The position numbers and the translations under genes are program-made. From positions 2,790,001 through 2,854,000 of the forward strand of contig NZ_CP014518.1 of assembly GCF_001577305.1 (NCBI RefSeq): a stretch of 64,000 nt of DNA. Reading direction: 5' to 3'. The notes beneath the pieces are model-generated. The model did no database searches. It was not told the origin of the DNA and saw only the letters and a program-made list of their open reading frames with translations. This stretch comes from Sinomonas atrocyanea. Lineage in GTDB: Bacteria > Actinomycetota > Actinomycetes > Actinomycetales > Micrococcaceae. Positions within the stretch are counted from its first letter, which is position 1; the number at the start of each line of letters is the position of its first letter. This document shows positions 43,449-51,648 of this stretch, piece after piece.

Positions 43449-44632
43449 TCGTCCACTCCCCCGCTCACGAGGGCCTGGCCGCCCTCGAAGTGCGGCTTGA
43501 TCCTGTTCTCGTACATCGACAGCGCCGAGCCGATGGCCATGTGCATGTCGAGGTACTTGTAGGTCCCGAGCCGGCCGCCGAAGAGGACGTCCTTCTCCGC
43601 CTTGGCCAGGTCGCGGTAGGCGAGCAGCTTCGCGCGGTCGGCCTCGGTGTTGATCGGGTAGTACGGCTCGTCGCCCTTCTCTGCGAAGCGGGAGAACTCG
43701 CGCATGATGACCGTCTTCTCGGTCTGGTAGTTGCGCTCGGGGTGGAAGTGGCGCGGCTCGATGATCCGGGTGTACGGCACATCGGCATCGTTGTAGTTCA
43801 CCACCGAGGTCCCCTGGAAGTCGCCCGTGGGGAGGACCTCCTCCTCGAAGTCGATCGTGCGCCAGGAGAGGTCGCCCTCGGCGTAGTCGAAGTAGCGGTC
43901 CACCGGGCCGGTGTAGACGACCGGGACGCTGCCGACCACGTTGCCCTTGCTGATGGGCTGCGACTCGTCGAAGAAGTCGGTGCTGAGGCGGACGTCGATG
44001 TTGGGGTGGTCGGCCATCCGCTCGATCCACGCCGTGTAGCCCTGGGTCGGGAGGCCCTCGTAGGTGTCGTTGAAGTAGCGGTTGTCGTACGTGTAGCGCA
44101 CGGGCAGGCGGGAGATGATCCCCGCGGGCAGGTCCTTCGGGTCGGTCTGCCACTGCTTGCCCGTGTAGTGCTTGATGAAGGCCTCGTACAGCGGGCGGCC
44201 GATCAGCTGGATGCCCTTGTCGTTGAGGTTCTGCGGGTCGGTGCCCGCGAGCTCGCCGGCCTGCTCGGCGATGAGGGCGCGCGCCTCGGCCGGGGTGTAG
44301 TTGGCCCGGAAGAACTGGTTGATGGTGCCGAGGTTGATCGGCAGCGGGAAGACCTCGCCCTTGTGGACGCCGTACACACGGTGCACGTAGTCGGTGAAGG
44401 TCGTGAAGCGGTTGACGTACTCCCACACCTTCTCGTTGGAGGTGTGGAAGAGGTGGGCACCGTAGCGGTGGACCTCGATCCCGGTCTGCTCCTCAGTCTC
44501 GCTGTAGGCGTTGCCGCCGATGTGGTGGCGCCGGTCGATCACGGTGACCTTGAGGCCCAGCTCGCTGGCTGCCCTCTCGGCCACGGTGAGCCCGAAGAAT
44601 CCGGATCCGACAACGACGAGGTCTGCAGTCAA
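43445..44632 (-). CDS. glf: UDP-galactopyranose mutase
   Basis: 395 aa. FAD-binding GSGFFGLTVAERA, GGNAYSE, IEVHRYGAHLFHTSN and the GRLGTYKYLDMH C-terminal motif. Converts UDP-galactopyranose to UDP-galactofuranose. The start is a TTG at 44632 with GGGAG 6 nt before it. First gene of the galactan operon; divergent from the FHA-FtsK gene with 203 bp between them. Confidence 0.97.
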   Translation of the reverse strand: MTADLVVVGSGFFGLTVAERAASELGLKVTVIDRRHHIGGNAYSETEEQTGIEVHRYGAHLFHTSNEKVWEYVNRFTTFTDYVHRVYGVHKGEVFPLPINLGTINQFFRANYTPAEARALIAEQAGELAGTDPQNLNDKGIQLIGRPLYEAFIKHYTGKQWQTDPKDLPAGIISRLPVRYTYDNRYFNDTYEGLPTQGYTAWIERMADHPNIDVRLSTDFFDESQPISKGNVVGSVPVVYTGPVDRYFDYAEGDLSWRTIDFEEEVLPTGDFQGTSVVNYNDADVPYTRIIEPRHFHPERNYQTEKTVIMREFSRFAEKGDEPYYPINTEADRAKLLAYRDLAKAEKDVLFGGRLGTYKYLDMHMAIGSALSMYENRIKPHFEGGQALVSGGVDE

Positions 44633-44700
44633 GGTGTCTCCCTGTGAGAAAAGCCGAGCGCCGCCGCGCGTGGGGCAGCGACCCGAGATGTCCGGGGTTC

Positions 44701-44706
44701 AGATTA
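44701..44706 (-). promoter_or_regulatory. Candidate -10 box for glf
   Basis: TAATCT on the minus strand, about 68 nt before the glf start. No clear -35. It lies 39 bp from the TTGTGGACAAC element at 44746-44757. Confidence 0.4.
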
Positions 44707-44745
44707 CCCGAGCCGCTCCGGCTTCCCGGAATCGCCGGAGCCCGG

Positions 44746-44757
44746 GTTGTCCACAAC
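44746..44757. promoter_or_regulatory. GTTGTCCACAAC element between glf and the FHA-FtsK gene
   Basis: Nearly palindromic 12-mer containing TTGTCCACA, an actinobacterial DnaA-box core. It is equidistant (about 40 bp) from a TAATCT on the minus side and a TAGCGT (44796-44801) on the plus side, so it could serve both divergent genes. Confidence 0.5.
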
Positions 44758-44835
44758 GGGCAGCCTGGCGGTGGCACCGGCGGCGGCGCGCTGCCTAGCG
44801 TGGTGGACGGTACGGGACGCTCCCACGGGGGGACC

Positions 44836-47800
44836 ATGGAACTGCACTGCACGCTCATCTCACCGGACGCCGGCGGCGCGCTGGCGGGGCGGATCCGCCG
44901 GGAACTGGTGGTCCACGCGGCCGAGGGCTCGCCCGGCTCCGACGTCGCCGAGGCGCTGGAACGTGCCTACGGCCGCGGGGACTGCACCGTCGAGGGCCTG
45001 TCCCTGTCCGGCCTCGCGGTGGGCCGGCCGCCCCTCGTCAGCGGCGCGGTCCTCGTCGCTTCCGGCGCTGGCCTCCTCGGCCGCGGCGCCGGCACCGGTC
45101 CTGGCCGGCCGGCCCCTCCCCCGCTCTCGCTCGTCGTGCATACAGGACCCGCGGCAGGGACCGTGGTGCCGGTCGGACGGGGAACCCTCAGGCTCGGCCG
45201 CGCCCCGGGTGGGCCGGGCCGCTGCCTGACGCTGCCGGATCCCGAGCTCTCCCGCGACCATGCGCTCCTCGAGGTGACCGATGCGGCAGTCACCGTCACC
45301 GACCTCGGAAGCTCCAACGGCGTCTGGGTCGGCGGGCGTCGGGTCCAGCGCGCCGAGCTCTGCGTCGGCCAGGACTTCCGTCTGGGAGCGGGCACGTGCA
45401 CGCTCGTGTTCGCGGCCGAGGAAGCCCTGCTCGACGCCTCCGCCGGATCCGGCCCGAGTGCGCCCCTGCGGGTGGCCCGCCACGCGCCGCCGTCCCGCAG
45501 GGCGGCGATGATCACCATGGCCGTGCTCCCCCTGGGGGTCGGAGTGGCCCTCGCCCTCACCACCGGGATGTGGATGTTCCTCGCATTCATCGCCGTCTCC
45601 GCCGCCTCCGCCGTCATCCCGCTCCTCGAGGGCCGGTCGGCGCGGCGGGACTTCGAGCGGCGGCTCGCGTCCGCGGCCGACGCCGATGCCGCACGCCGGC
45701 GCTCGAGGGCACCTGACGTCGGGCTTCTCGCGAGGTCCTCCGGCGTCGCACCCCGGCGCGAGGGCAGCGCAGGAGAGGGCGAGGACGGGTCGGTCCATGT
45801 GCGCCTCGGGACGGCGGACCAGCCCGCGGACATCGTGCTCGAGCCCGAGGGCTCCCGCCCCGCGCCGCCCACGCTCTCCGCTGCCCCGGTGACGGTGCCG
45901 CTCCGAGGAGTCCTCGGGATCGACGGCGGGGCGGAGCAGATCGAGGGACTCATGGCGTCGCTCCTCCTCCAGCTCGCCCGGCTGCCGTCCGCCGAGGGCC
46001 TGGACATCGCCGTCGTCGGGGGCACGGACAGGCTGCGGCTGGTGGCCCGGTTCCTCCCACGCCTCAGGTTCCTGCCGGCACGCACGACGCAGGCGCGCCT
46101 CGACGCCGCCCTGCCGATGCACCCGCGCGGGCTCCTCATGGTCCTGCCGGGCACGGATACGTGCGCGGCGGCCGTCCACGCGGCGCTCGCCCGCGGCGTG
46201 CCCGTGGTCGCGCCCCTGGACCGCCTGCCCAGGCCCGCCGACACGGTGGTCCGGCTCGGCGGCAGCAGCTCGGCCCTCGTCCGGGAGGGGCCGGCGGCCC
46301 CCTTCGCTGCCGACCTGATGCCGGCAGCCGCCTTCGAGGCCGCCGCGCGGCGTGCCGGGCGATCGGCGCCCGTGGCAGGGCACTCCGGCGTCCCCGACCG
46401 GTGCGGGCTCGACGAGCTCGCACCGCTCGACGCCGGCGGGATCGCGGCAGCCTGGGCCAGGAGTTCGCTCGGCGGCGGCGTCACGGTCCCCCTCGGACGC
46501 TCCGAGAGGGGCACGGTCCTGCTCGACCTCGTGGCCCACGGGCCGCACCTGCTCGTGGCGGGCACCACCGGATCGGGCAAGTCGGAGTTCCTCCGCACCC
46601 TCGTGGCGGCCGCGGCCGCCACGCACTCGCCGGGCCGCCTCACGTTCCTGCTCGTGGACTTCAAGGGCGGCTCCGGCCTCGAGCCACTCGCTGGCCTTCC
46701 CCATTGCGTGGGCCTCGTCACCGATCTGGCCGGAGGCGGCATGGACCGCACCCTCGCCTCGCTGCGGGCCGAGCTCAAGCGGCGGGAGCGGATGCTGGGG
46801 CGTGTGCGTGCGGCTGACGTGGTCGACTACGCGCGCCTCGCCGACGACCTGCCCCGGCTCGTGCTGGTCGTGGACGAGTTCAGGATGCTCGTCGAGGAGG
46901 CCCCGGCCGCCCTGGCTGAGCTCATGCGCATCGCGACCGTGGGCAGGTCCCTCGGCATGCACCTCGTCATGGCCACGCAGCGCCCCCAGGGTGCCCTCTC
47001 GGCGGACATCCGGGCGAACGTGGCCACGAGCATCGTCCTGCGGATGCAGCACGATGCCGAGTCCTCGGATGTCCTGGGCTCACCGCTGGCGGCCCGGATC
47101 CCCGCCGCCCGCCCGGGCCGGGCCTACCTCGCCGTCGGGGGTGACGAGCCGCTGGCCTTCCAGTCCGCCTCCCTCGGGCTGTCCACGGCGGCTCCCGCCG
47201 CCGTCCGGATCACCGACGCCCATGGCTGGCCGGAGGACGGGGGCGCCGACGCCCGGGAGGTCCGGCCGACACCGGCCGAGGCGGCATGGCCCCTTGTCGA
47301 GGCCGCGCGCACCGCGTGGGCCGCGGCGGGCGGCGCGCCCGTCAGGAAGCCCGTCGCACCACCCCTGCCGGACGAGCTCACCGTCGCCGAGGCTGCCGCC
47401 TGCTCGGCCCGGTCTCGGGGCGCGGACACGCCCGCAGGGATGCCGGCGGGCCGTGGAAGGCACACGATGCGGGACCGCATCCACCTCGGGCTCGTCGATG
47501 TCCCGCACGAGCAGCGGCTCGCCCCACTGGACTGGGACCCTTCAGCCCACGGCCACCTCGCGCTGGTCGGGCCCCCGGCAGCCGGAGGGGCAGGGGCCCT
47601 CTCCGCGGTCGTCGGCCAGCTCGCCGAGGGTGGGGCCGTCCGCCACCTGTACCTGCTCGACGGGGACGGCTCCCTCGCCGGGTGGAGGGACCATCCGCGG
47701 GTGGGGGCCCACGTCAGCCTCGGAGACCTGCGGCGGGCGGCGCGCGTCGTCGCGAGGCTGGGTGAGGAGTGCGCGCAGCGCCTCCCTAGGGAGCCCGGCG

Positions 47801-48930
47801 CGCCGGCTCCGGTCCCGCTCGTCATCGTCGTCTCCGCGTGGGGTGCCTGGGTCTCAGCGCTGCGGCAGAGTCCGCAGGCGTGGGCGGAAGAAGGACTGGG
47901 CGACCTCGTCCGGAACGGGGACGCGGCCAGACTCAGCGTCGTGGCGGCCGGCGAGCGCGAGCTTGTGGGGTCACGGATCTTCGGCGGCATGGCGGCCAGG
48001 GTCTACTTTCCACGGGGGGCCACCGTTGAGGCGCGCCTGTCGTGGCCGCGCCTTCCCGCTATGCCGGCGCTCGTGGGCCGCGCGGCGGCGGCCGGGACCC
48101 TCGTGGTCGGGGACGCCCCCTTGGCTGCACAGTGCTGCATGGCCGGCCCTCCGCCCGGGGGCGCCCGGGCTTCCGGCAGCAGACCGTCGGCGCGCCCCCT
48201 CTCCGGCGGCGAGCCTGCACCCTTCCGGGTCGATCCGCTGCCGGCGCTCGTCCCCGCAGCCCTGGTCGCCGAGCTCGCGCGGGCCGCCGGGCCGGGCACG
48301 GCAGCGGTCGCAGCTCCGCCGGGCCGGCACCTCGTGGTGGGGCTGGCAGGCGACGAGGCGGCGCCGCTGTCCCTCAGGCTCGCCTCCGGCGAGGTGCTCC
48401 TCGTGCTCGGGGCGCCCGGGTCCGGCAAGAGCGCGTTCCTCGCGGCCCTGCCGACGATGAACCCCGCGGTGGACTTCGTCGCCGCGGACCCGCGGTCGCG
48501 GGAGCTGGAGTGGCAGGCCGTCCTCGACCGATGTGCCGGGTCCGGAGCCGGAGCCGCCGTCGCAGAGCGGACCGTGGTCCTCGTCGACGACGCCGACCAC
48601 CTCGATCCGGCAGAGAACCAGCTGCTCTCACGGCTGCTCGAAGCCGGCGCGGGGATGGTGGCCACGGCGGGCTACAGCGCCAGCCTCTACGCGCGGTGCC
48701 CGCTGGCCCTCGCGGCGCGCTCGTCGGGGACAGGCATCCTCATCGCCCCGCGGACGCCGGGCGACGGCGACGCCCTCGGGGTCCGGGTCGATGTTCCGGG
48801 ACGTGTCCCGCCCGGGCGCGGGGTGGCCGTCGTCGACGGCCGCCAGACGGACGTGCAGCTCGGCGTGCCGCACCAGCACTCGGACGCCACCGCGCCGTGG
48901 CCCGCTGGCGGGCGGCCCTGGCAGTCCTAG
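44836..48930 (+). CDS. FHA-domain FtsK/SpoIIIE ATPase (EccC/EssC-like)
   Basis: 1,364 aa from an ATG preceded by GGGGGG. An FHA domain (about residues 95-185; LRLGRAPGG, LSRDHALLEV, DLGSSNGVWVGG) recognises phosphothreonine in known proteins. Two membrane spans follow (about 226-262). A first full ATPase domain has Walker A GTTGSGKSE (about 576) and Walker B LVLVVDEF (about 675). A second has lost its Walker A lysine (GPPAAGGAG), and a third has GAPGSGKSA (about 1192) and VVLVDDAD. This matches EssC/EccC type VII secretion motors. No WXG100 substrate or other ESX gene is in the window, so its partner is unknown. Confidence 0.9.
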   Translation: MELHCTLISPDAGGALAGRIRRELVVHAAEGSPGSDVAEALERAYGRGDCTVEGLSLSGLAVGRPPLVSGAVLVASGAGLLGRGAGTGPGRPAPPPLSLVVHTGPAAGTVVPVGRGTLRLGRAPGGPGRCLTLPDPELSRDHALLEVTDAAVTVTDLGSSNGVWVGGRRVQRAELCVGQDFRLGAGTCTLVFAAEEALLDASAGSGPSAPLRVARHAPPSRRAAMITMAVLPLGVGVALALTTGMWMFLAFIAVSAASAVIPLLEGRSARRDFERRLASAADADAARRRSRAPDVGLLARSSGVAPRREGSAGEGEDGSVHVRLGTADQPADIVLEPEGSRPAPPTLSAAPVTVPLRGVLGIDGGAEQIEGLMASLLLQLARLPSAEGLDIAVVGGTDRLRLVARFLPRLRFLPARTTQARLDAALPMHPRGLLMVLPGTDTCAAAVHAALARGVPVVAPLDRLPRPADTVVRLGGSSSALVREGPAAPFAADLMPAAAFEAAARRAGRSAPVAGHSGVPDRCGLDELAPLDAGGIAAAWARSSLGGGVTVPLGRSERGTVLLDLVAHGPHLLVAGTTGSGKSEFLRTLVAAAAATHSPGRLTFLLVDFKGGSGLEPLAGLPHCVGLVTDLAGGGMDRTLASLRAELKRRERMLGRVRAADVVDYARLADDLPRLVLVVDEFRMLVEEAPAALAELMRIATVGRSLGMHLVMATQRPQGALSADIRANVATSIVLRMQHDAESSDVLGSPLAARIPAARPGRAYLAVGGDEPLAFQSASLGLSTAAPAAVRITDAHGWPEDGGADAREVRPTPAEAAWPLVEAARTAWAAAGGAPVRKPVAPPLPDELTVAEAAACSARSRGADTPAGMPAGRGRHTMRDRIHLGLVDVPHEQRLAPLDWDPSAHGHLALVGPPAAGGAGALSAVVGQLAEGGAVRHLYLLDGDGSLAGWRDHPRVGAHVSLGDLRRAARVVARLGEECAQRLPREPGAPAPVPLVIVVSAWGAWVSALRQSPQAWAEEGLGDLVRNGDAARLSVVAAGERELVGSRIFGGMAARVYFPRGATVEARLSWPRLPAMPALVGRAAAAGTLVVGDAPLAAQCCMAGPPPGGARASGSRPSARPLSGGEPAPFRVDPLPALVPAALVAELARAAGPGTAAVAAPPGRHLVVGLAGDEAAPLSLRLASGEVLLVLGAPGSGKSAFLAALPTMNPAVDFVAADPRSRELEWQAVLDRCAGSGAGAAVAERTVVLVDDADHLDPAENQLLSRLLEAGAGMVATAGYSASLYARCPLALAARSSGTGILIAPRTPGDGDALGVRVDVPGRVPPGRGVAVVDGRQTDVQLGVPHQHSDATAPWPAGGRPWQS

Positions 48931-48944
48931 CTGGCAGTCCTAGC
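48919..48944. repeat. 13-bp tandem duplication at the ends of two convergent genes
   Basis: TGGCAGTCCTAGC occurs twice head to tail (48919-48931, 48932-48944). Each copy holds a palindromic CTAG that is a TAG stop on both strands. The first is the stop of the FHA-FtsK gene, and the second provides the stop of the minus-strand gene at 48940. Confidence 0.85.
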
Positions 48945-49416
48945 TGGCACCGCCGGCGTCCTGCCCACCGGCGTCGGGCCGCTCGGGTGCCGCGCCGTCG
49001 TGGTTCCGGCCGCGGGCGCTGCCCTGGGTGACGGCGAGGACGCGCTTCTCGAAGAGGAGGAAGAGCGCCACGAGCGCCGGGACCACGATGGCGATCCCGA
49101 GGACTACGACGCCTCCGGTGAGTGTCGGCACGCCGATGACGAGGGCGAAGAGCTGTGCCACGAGCGCGGCCGACCGGGGCCAGCGGCGCCCCCGCCACAG
49201 GAACACCCCGGCGGCGGCCAGCCACGCCCCGAAGGCGGCGAGGAGCACCAGGGTGAATGCCGCCCCGCCGGGCGACGTCTCGGCGTTGCCGGCCAGGAGC
49301 TCTACCGCGTAGAAGACCGCGAAGCCCACGAGGACCGCCGCCTCGAGCAGCACGACGGCCACGAGCACGGCGAGGGTCCAGGGGCGGTGGAACGACGGGG
49401 CGTCTGGGGTAGGCAC
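48940..49416 (-). CDS. Hypothetical four-span membrane protein
   Basis: 158 aa from a GTG. Four hydrophobic segments (for example LAVLVAVVLLEAAVLVGFAVF) and a charged, disordered C-terminal tail. I do not recognise the family. TATCGT lies exactly 6 nt before the GTG, so the transcript may be leaderless. The gene is convergent with the FHA-FtsK gene. Confidence 0.8.
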   Translation of the reverse strand: MPTPDAPSFHRPWTLAVLVAVVLLEAAVLVGFAVFYAVELLAGNAETSPGGAAFTLVLLAAFGAWLAAAGVFLWRGRRWPRSAALVAQLFALVIGVPTLTGGVVVLGIAIVVPALVALFLLFEKRVLAVTQGSARGRNHDGAAPERPDAGGQDAGGAS

Positions 49417-49422
49417 ACCCGC

Positions 49423-49428
49423 ACGATA
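49423..49428 (-). promoter_or_regulatory. Candidate -10 box for a leaderless mRNA
   Basis: TATCGT on the minus strand, 6 nt before the GTG at 49416. No clear -35 is seen. Confidence 0.35.
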
Positions 49429-49550
49429 CCCGAGGCTCCTCCCTCGGAGCCCAGCCGGTCCCGTGGCGTCCCCGCAGGCGGTCTCGGGCGGAGGCGAAGG
49501 TGTGACGCATCCCTCTCGCCCGGGGCCCGAATCCTGCCCTCGACCCCTTG

Positions 49551-49580
49551 TTTACACCCAGTTAACGTGACAACCTTAAT
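49551..49580 (+). promoter_or_regulatory. Candidate whiB1 promoter
   Basis: -35 TTTACA (49551-49556), 18-bp spacer, -10 CTTAAT (49575-49580). The start would be near 49587, giving a leader of about 95 nt that contains the CRP-like site. Confidence 0.5.
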
Positions 49581-49627
49581 GAAGTTGACCGCGGGGCCCC
49601 CACAGGCCCCTTTGCTTTGGACGGACT

Positions 49628-49643
49628 CGTGAATGTTTTCACA
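49628..49643. promoter_or_regulatory. CRP/GlxR-like binding site upstream of whiB1
   Basis: CGTGA-N6-TCACA matches 9 of 10 fixed bases of the CRP consensus TGTGA-N6-TCACA. In Mycobacterium tuberculosis whiB1 is under CRP control. The site lies about 40-55 bp downstream of the promoter proposed at 49551-49580, so either it represses or the true promoter is elsewhere. Confidence 0.65.
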
Positions 49644-49681
49644 AGCCGCTCGTCCCCCAAGAACGGAGTTGCTCTACCACC

Positions 49682-49930
49682 ATGGACTGGCGTGATCGCG
49701 CGGCCTGCCTCGACAAGGATCCGGAACTGTTCTTTCCTGTCGGGAACACCGGGCCAGCCCTCCTTCAGATCGAAGAAGCCAAGAGCGTCTGCCGCCGCTG
49801 CCCCGTCGTGGACACCTGCCTGCAGTGGGCCCTGGAGTCCGGTCAGGACGCCGGCGTCTGGGGCGGCATGAGCGAGGACGAGCGCAGGGCGCTCAAGCGC
49901 CGCGCGGCCCGCGCGCGCCGCGCCTCCTGA
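49682..49930 (+). CDS. whiB1: WhiB-family iron-sulfur transcription factor WhiB1
   Basis: 82 aa. Four conserved Cys (9, 37, 40, 46) coordinate a [4Fe-4S] cluster, the GVWGG turn (58-62) follows, and the C-terminus is basic (RRALKRRAARARR) for DNA contact. WhiB1 binds the housekeeping sigma factor and responds to nitric oxide in mycobacteria, where it is essential. Upstream is a 265-bp region with a promoter candidate and a CRP-like site; downstream a strong terminator. Confidence 0.97.
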   Translation: MDWRDRAACLDKDPELFFPVGNTGPALLQIEEAKSVCRRCPVVDTCLQWALESGQDAGVWGGMSEDERRALKRRAARARRAS

Positions 49931-49965
49931 GGCACGGCCCCAGGGCCGCCCGCACAGACGCTTCC

Positions 49966-50010
49966 GCCGCCCGCTGCTGCCCCTCCCGAGGGGCAGCGGC
50001 GGGCGGCTTC
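49966..50010 (+). terminator. Rho-independent terminator of whiB1
   Basis: A 19-bp stem (one G-U pair) with a CCCG loop, followed by TTCTCT. It lies between whiB1 and the convergent kinase gene and may serve both. Confidence 0.82.
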
Positions 50011-50054
50011 TCTATGCGCCGGGGTCAGCCCGGGCTGCCGCGGGCCGGGCCGGT

Positions 50055-51527
50055 TCAGCCCTGGTCGAGCCCCAGGACGATCTTCACGACGGTTCCGCCG
50101 CCCTCGCGCTCGTGCCAGGAGATCGTCCCCGCGAGCTCGCTCGTGACGAGGGTCCGCACGATCTGCAGGCCCAGTCCCTCGTGCCGGGCCTGCCCCGGCG
50201 GCAGCCCGACGCCGTCGTCCTCCACGGTGACTTCGAGCTCCTCGGCCCCGGCGTCGTCCCGGCGACGGTCGGCGGTGAGCCACACGGTGCCGGAACGGTC
50301 CGCGAGGCCGTGTTCCACAGCGTTGGTCACGAGCTCGTTGATGACGAGTGCCAGCGGCGTCGCGAAGTCGCTCGGGAGGTCCCCGAAGTCTCCCTTCCGC
50401 TCCGTGGCCACGTGCTGGCCCTCGGTGGCGACCTCGGCCGAGAGGCGGAACTGGCGGCCGATCAGCTCATCGAAGTCCACGGTCTGGGTCAGTCCCTGGG
50501 ACAGGGTCTCGTGGACGAGGGCGATCGTCGCGACGCGGCGCATCGCCTGCTCCAGCCCCTGCTTCGCCTCCTCGCTCTTCATCCGGCGAGACTGCATGCG
50601 CAGGAGCGCGGCGACCGTCTGCAGGTTGTTCTTCACCCGGTGGTGGATCTCACGGATGGTGGCGTCCTTGGTGACGAGCTCCATCTCACGGCGGCGCAGC
50701 TCCGAGACGTCGCGGCACAGGACGAGCGCCCCGAAACGTTCATGCTCGTCGCGCAGCGGGATGGCACGCAGGGACAGGCTGACCCCGCGGGACTCGATCT
50801 CGCTGCGCCAGGGCATGCGCCCGGTCACCACCAGCGGGAGCGTCTCGTCGACGAGGCGTCGGTCCTTGAGCAGCCCGGTCGTGACCTCGGCGAGCGAGCG
50901 CCCCTCGAGGGACTCGATGCCTCCGAGCCGACGGAACGCGGAGACCCCGTTGGGGCTCGCGTACTGGACCACCCCGTCGGCGTCGAGCCGGATGAGGCCG
51001 TCCCCCACACGCGGGGCACCGCGGCGCGATCCCGTCGGGGAGGCGAAGTCCGGCCACAGGCCCAGGGTGCCCATGCGCAGCAGGTCGTAGGCGCACTGGC
51101 GGTACGTGAGCTCGAGCCGGCTCGGCATGCGCGAGCTCGAGAGGTCGAGGTGGGAGGTGACGACGGCGAGGGTGCGGCCGTTGCGCACGAACGGCACCGC
51201 CTCGACGCGCAGCGCCATCTCCGAGTTGAAGCTCGTCTCGTGGTGGCGCTCGATCGTCTGGCTGTTCCACGCCCGGTCGACGAGCGGCTTGAGGTCGGAG
51301 CGGATGCGCTCCCCCACGAAGTCGCTGTGGAAGACCGTGTGCGTGGTCGACGGCCGCACATGGGCCAGGGCGATGTAGCCGTCGTCGGGATGGGGGAACC
51401 ACAGGGCGAGGTCGGCGAAGGCGAGGTCGGCCACGAGCTGCCAGTCCCCGACCAGCAGGTGCAGCCACTCGGCGTCCCCCGGACCGAGGTCGGCGTGCTC
51501 CCTGATCGGATCCGTGAAGATGGCCAC
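50055..51527 (-). CDS. pdtaS: PdtaS-like sensor histidine kinase
   Basis: 490 aa from a GTG at 51527 (GAGG 8 nt upstream). A longer in-frame start at 51569 lacks support and shifts the usual AIFTDPIREHADL start inward. An N-terminal GAF-like domain is followed by a PAS domain (DGVVQYASPNGVSAFRRLGG), then the HisKA_2 phosphoacceptor REIHHRVKNNLQTVAALL (His near residue 292) and a HATPase with NELVTNAVEHG and DDGVGLP. Signals to the antitermination regulator PdtaR in mycobacteria. The partner is not in the window. Confidence 0.93.
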   Translation of the reverse strand: MAIFTDPIREHADLGPGDAEWLHLLVGDWQLVADLAFADLALWFPHPDDGYIALAHVRPSTTHTVFHSDFVGERIRSDLKPLVDRAWNSQTIERHHETSFNSEMALRVEAVPFVRNGRTLAVVTSHLDLSSSRMPSRLELTYRQCAYDLLRMGTLGLWPDFASPTGSRRGAPRVGDGLIRLDADGVVQYASPNGVSAFRRLGGIESLEGRSLAEVTTGLLKDRRLVDETLPLVVTGRMPWRSEIESRGVSLSLRAIPLRDEHERFGALVLCRDVSELRRREMELVTKDATIREIHHRVKNNLQTVAALLRMQSRRMKSEEAKQGLEQAMRRVATIALVHETLSQGLTQTVDFDELIGRQFRLSAEVATEGQHVATERKGDFGDLPSDFATPLALVINELVTNAVEHGLADRSGTVWLTADRRRDDAGAEELEVTVEDDGVGLPPGQARHEGLGLQIVRTLVTSELAGTISWHEREGGGTVVKIVLGLDQG

Positions 51528-51648
51528 CTGCACTGCCTCGTTTCCCGCTTTCGTCAGCGCCCGGGACACCCGCCTGCCGGGCTCCCGCTGGCCGCGGGGA
51601 CGCGAGGGCCGCGAGGGCAGGGCCCCCGCGGCCTCCGGCGTCCGCGCC

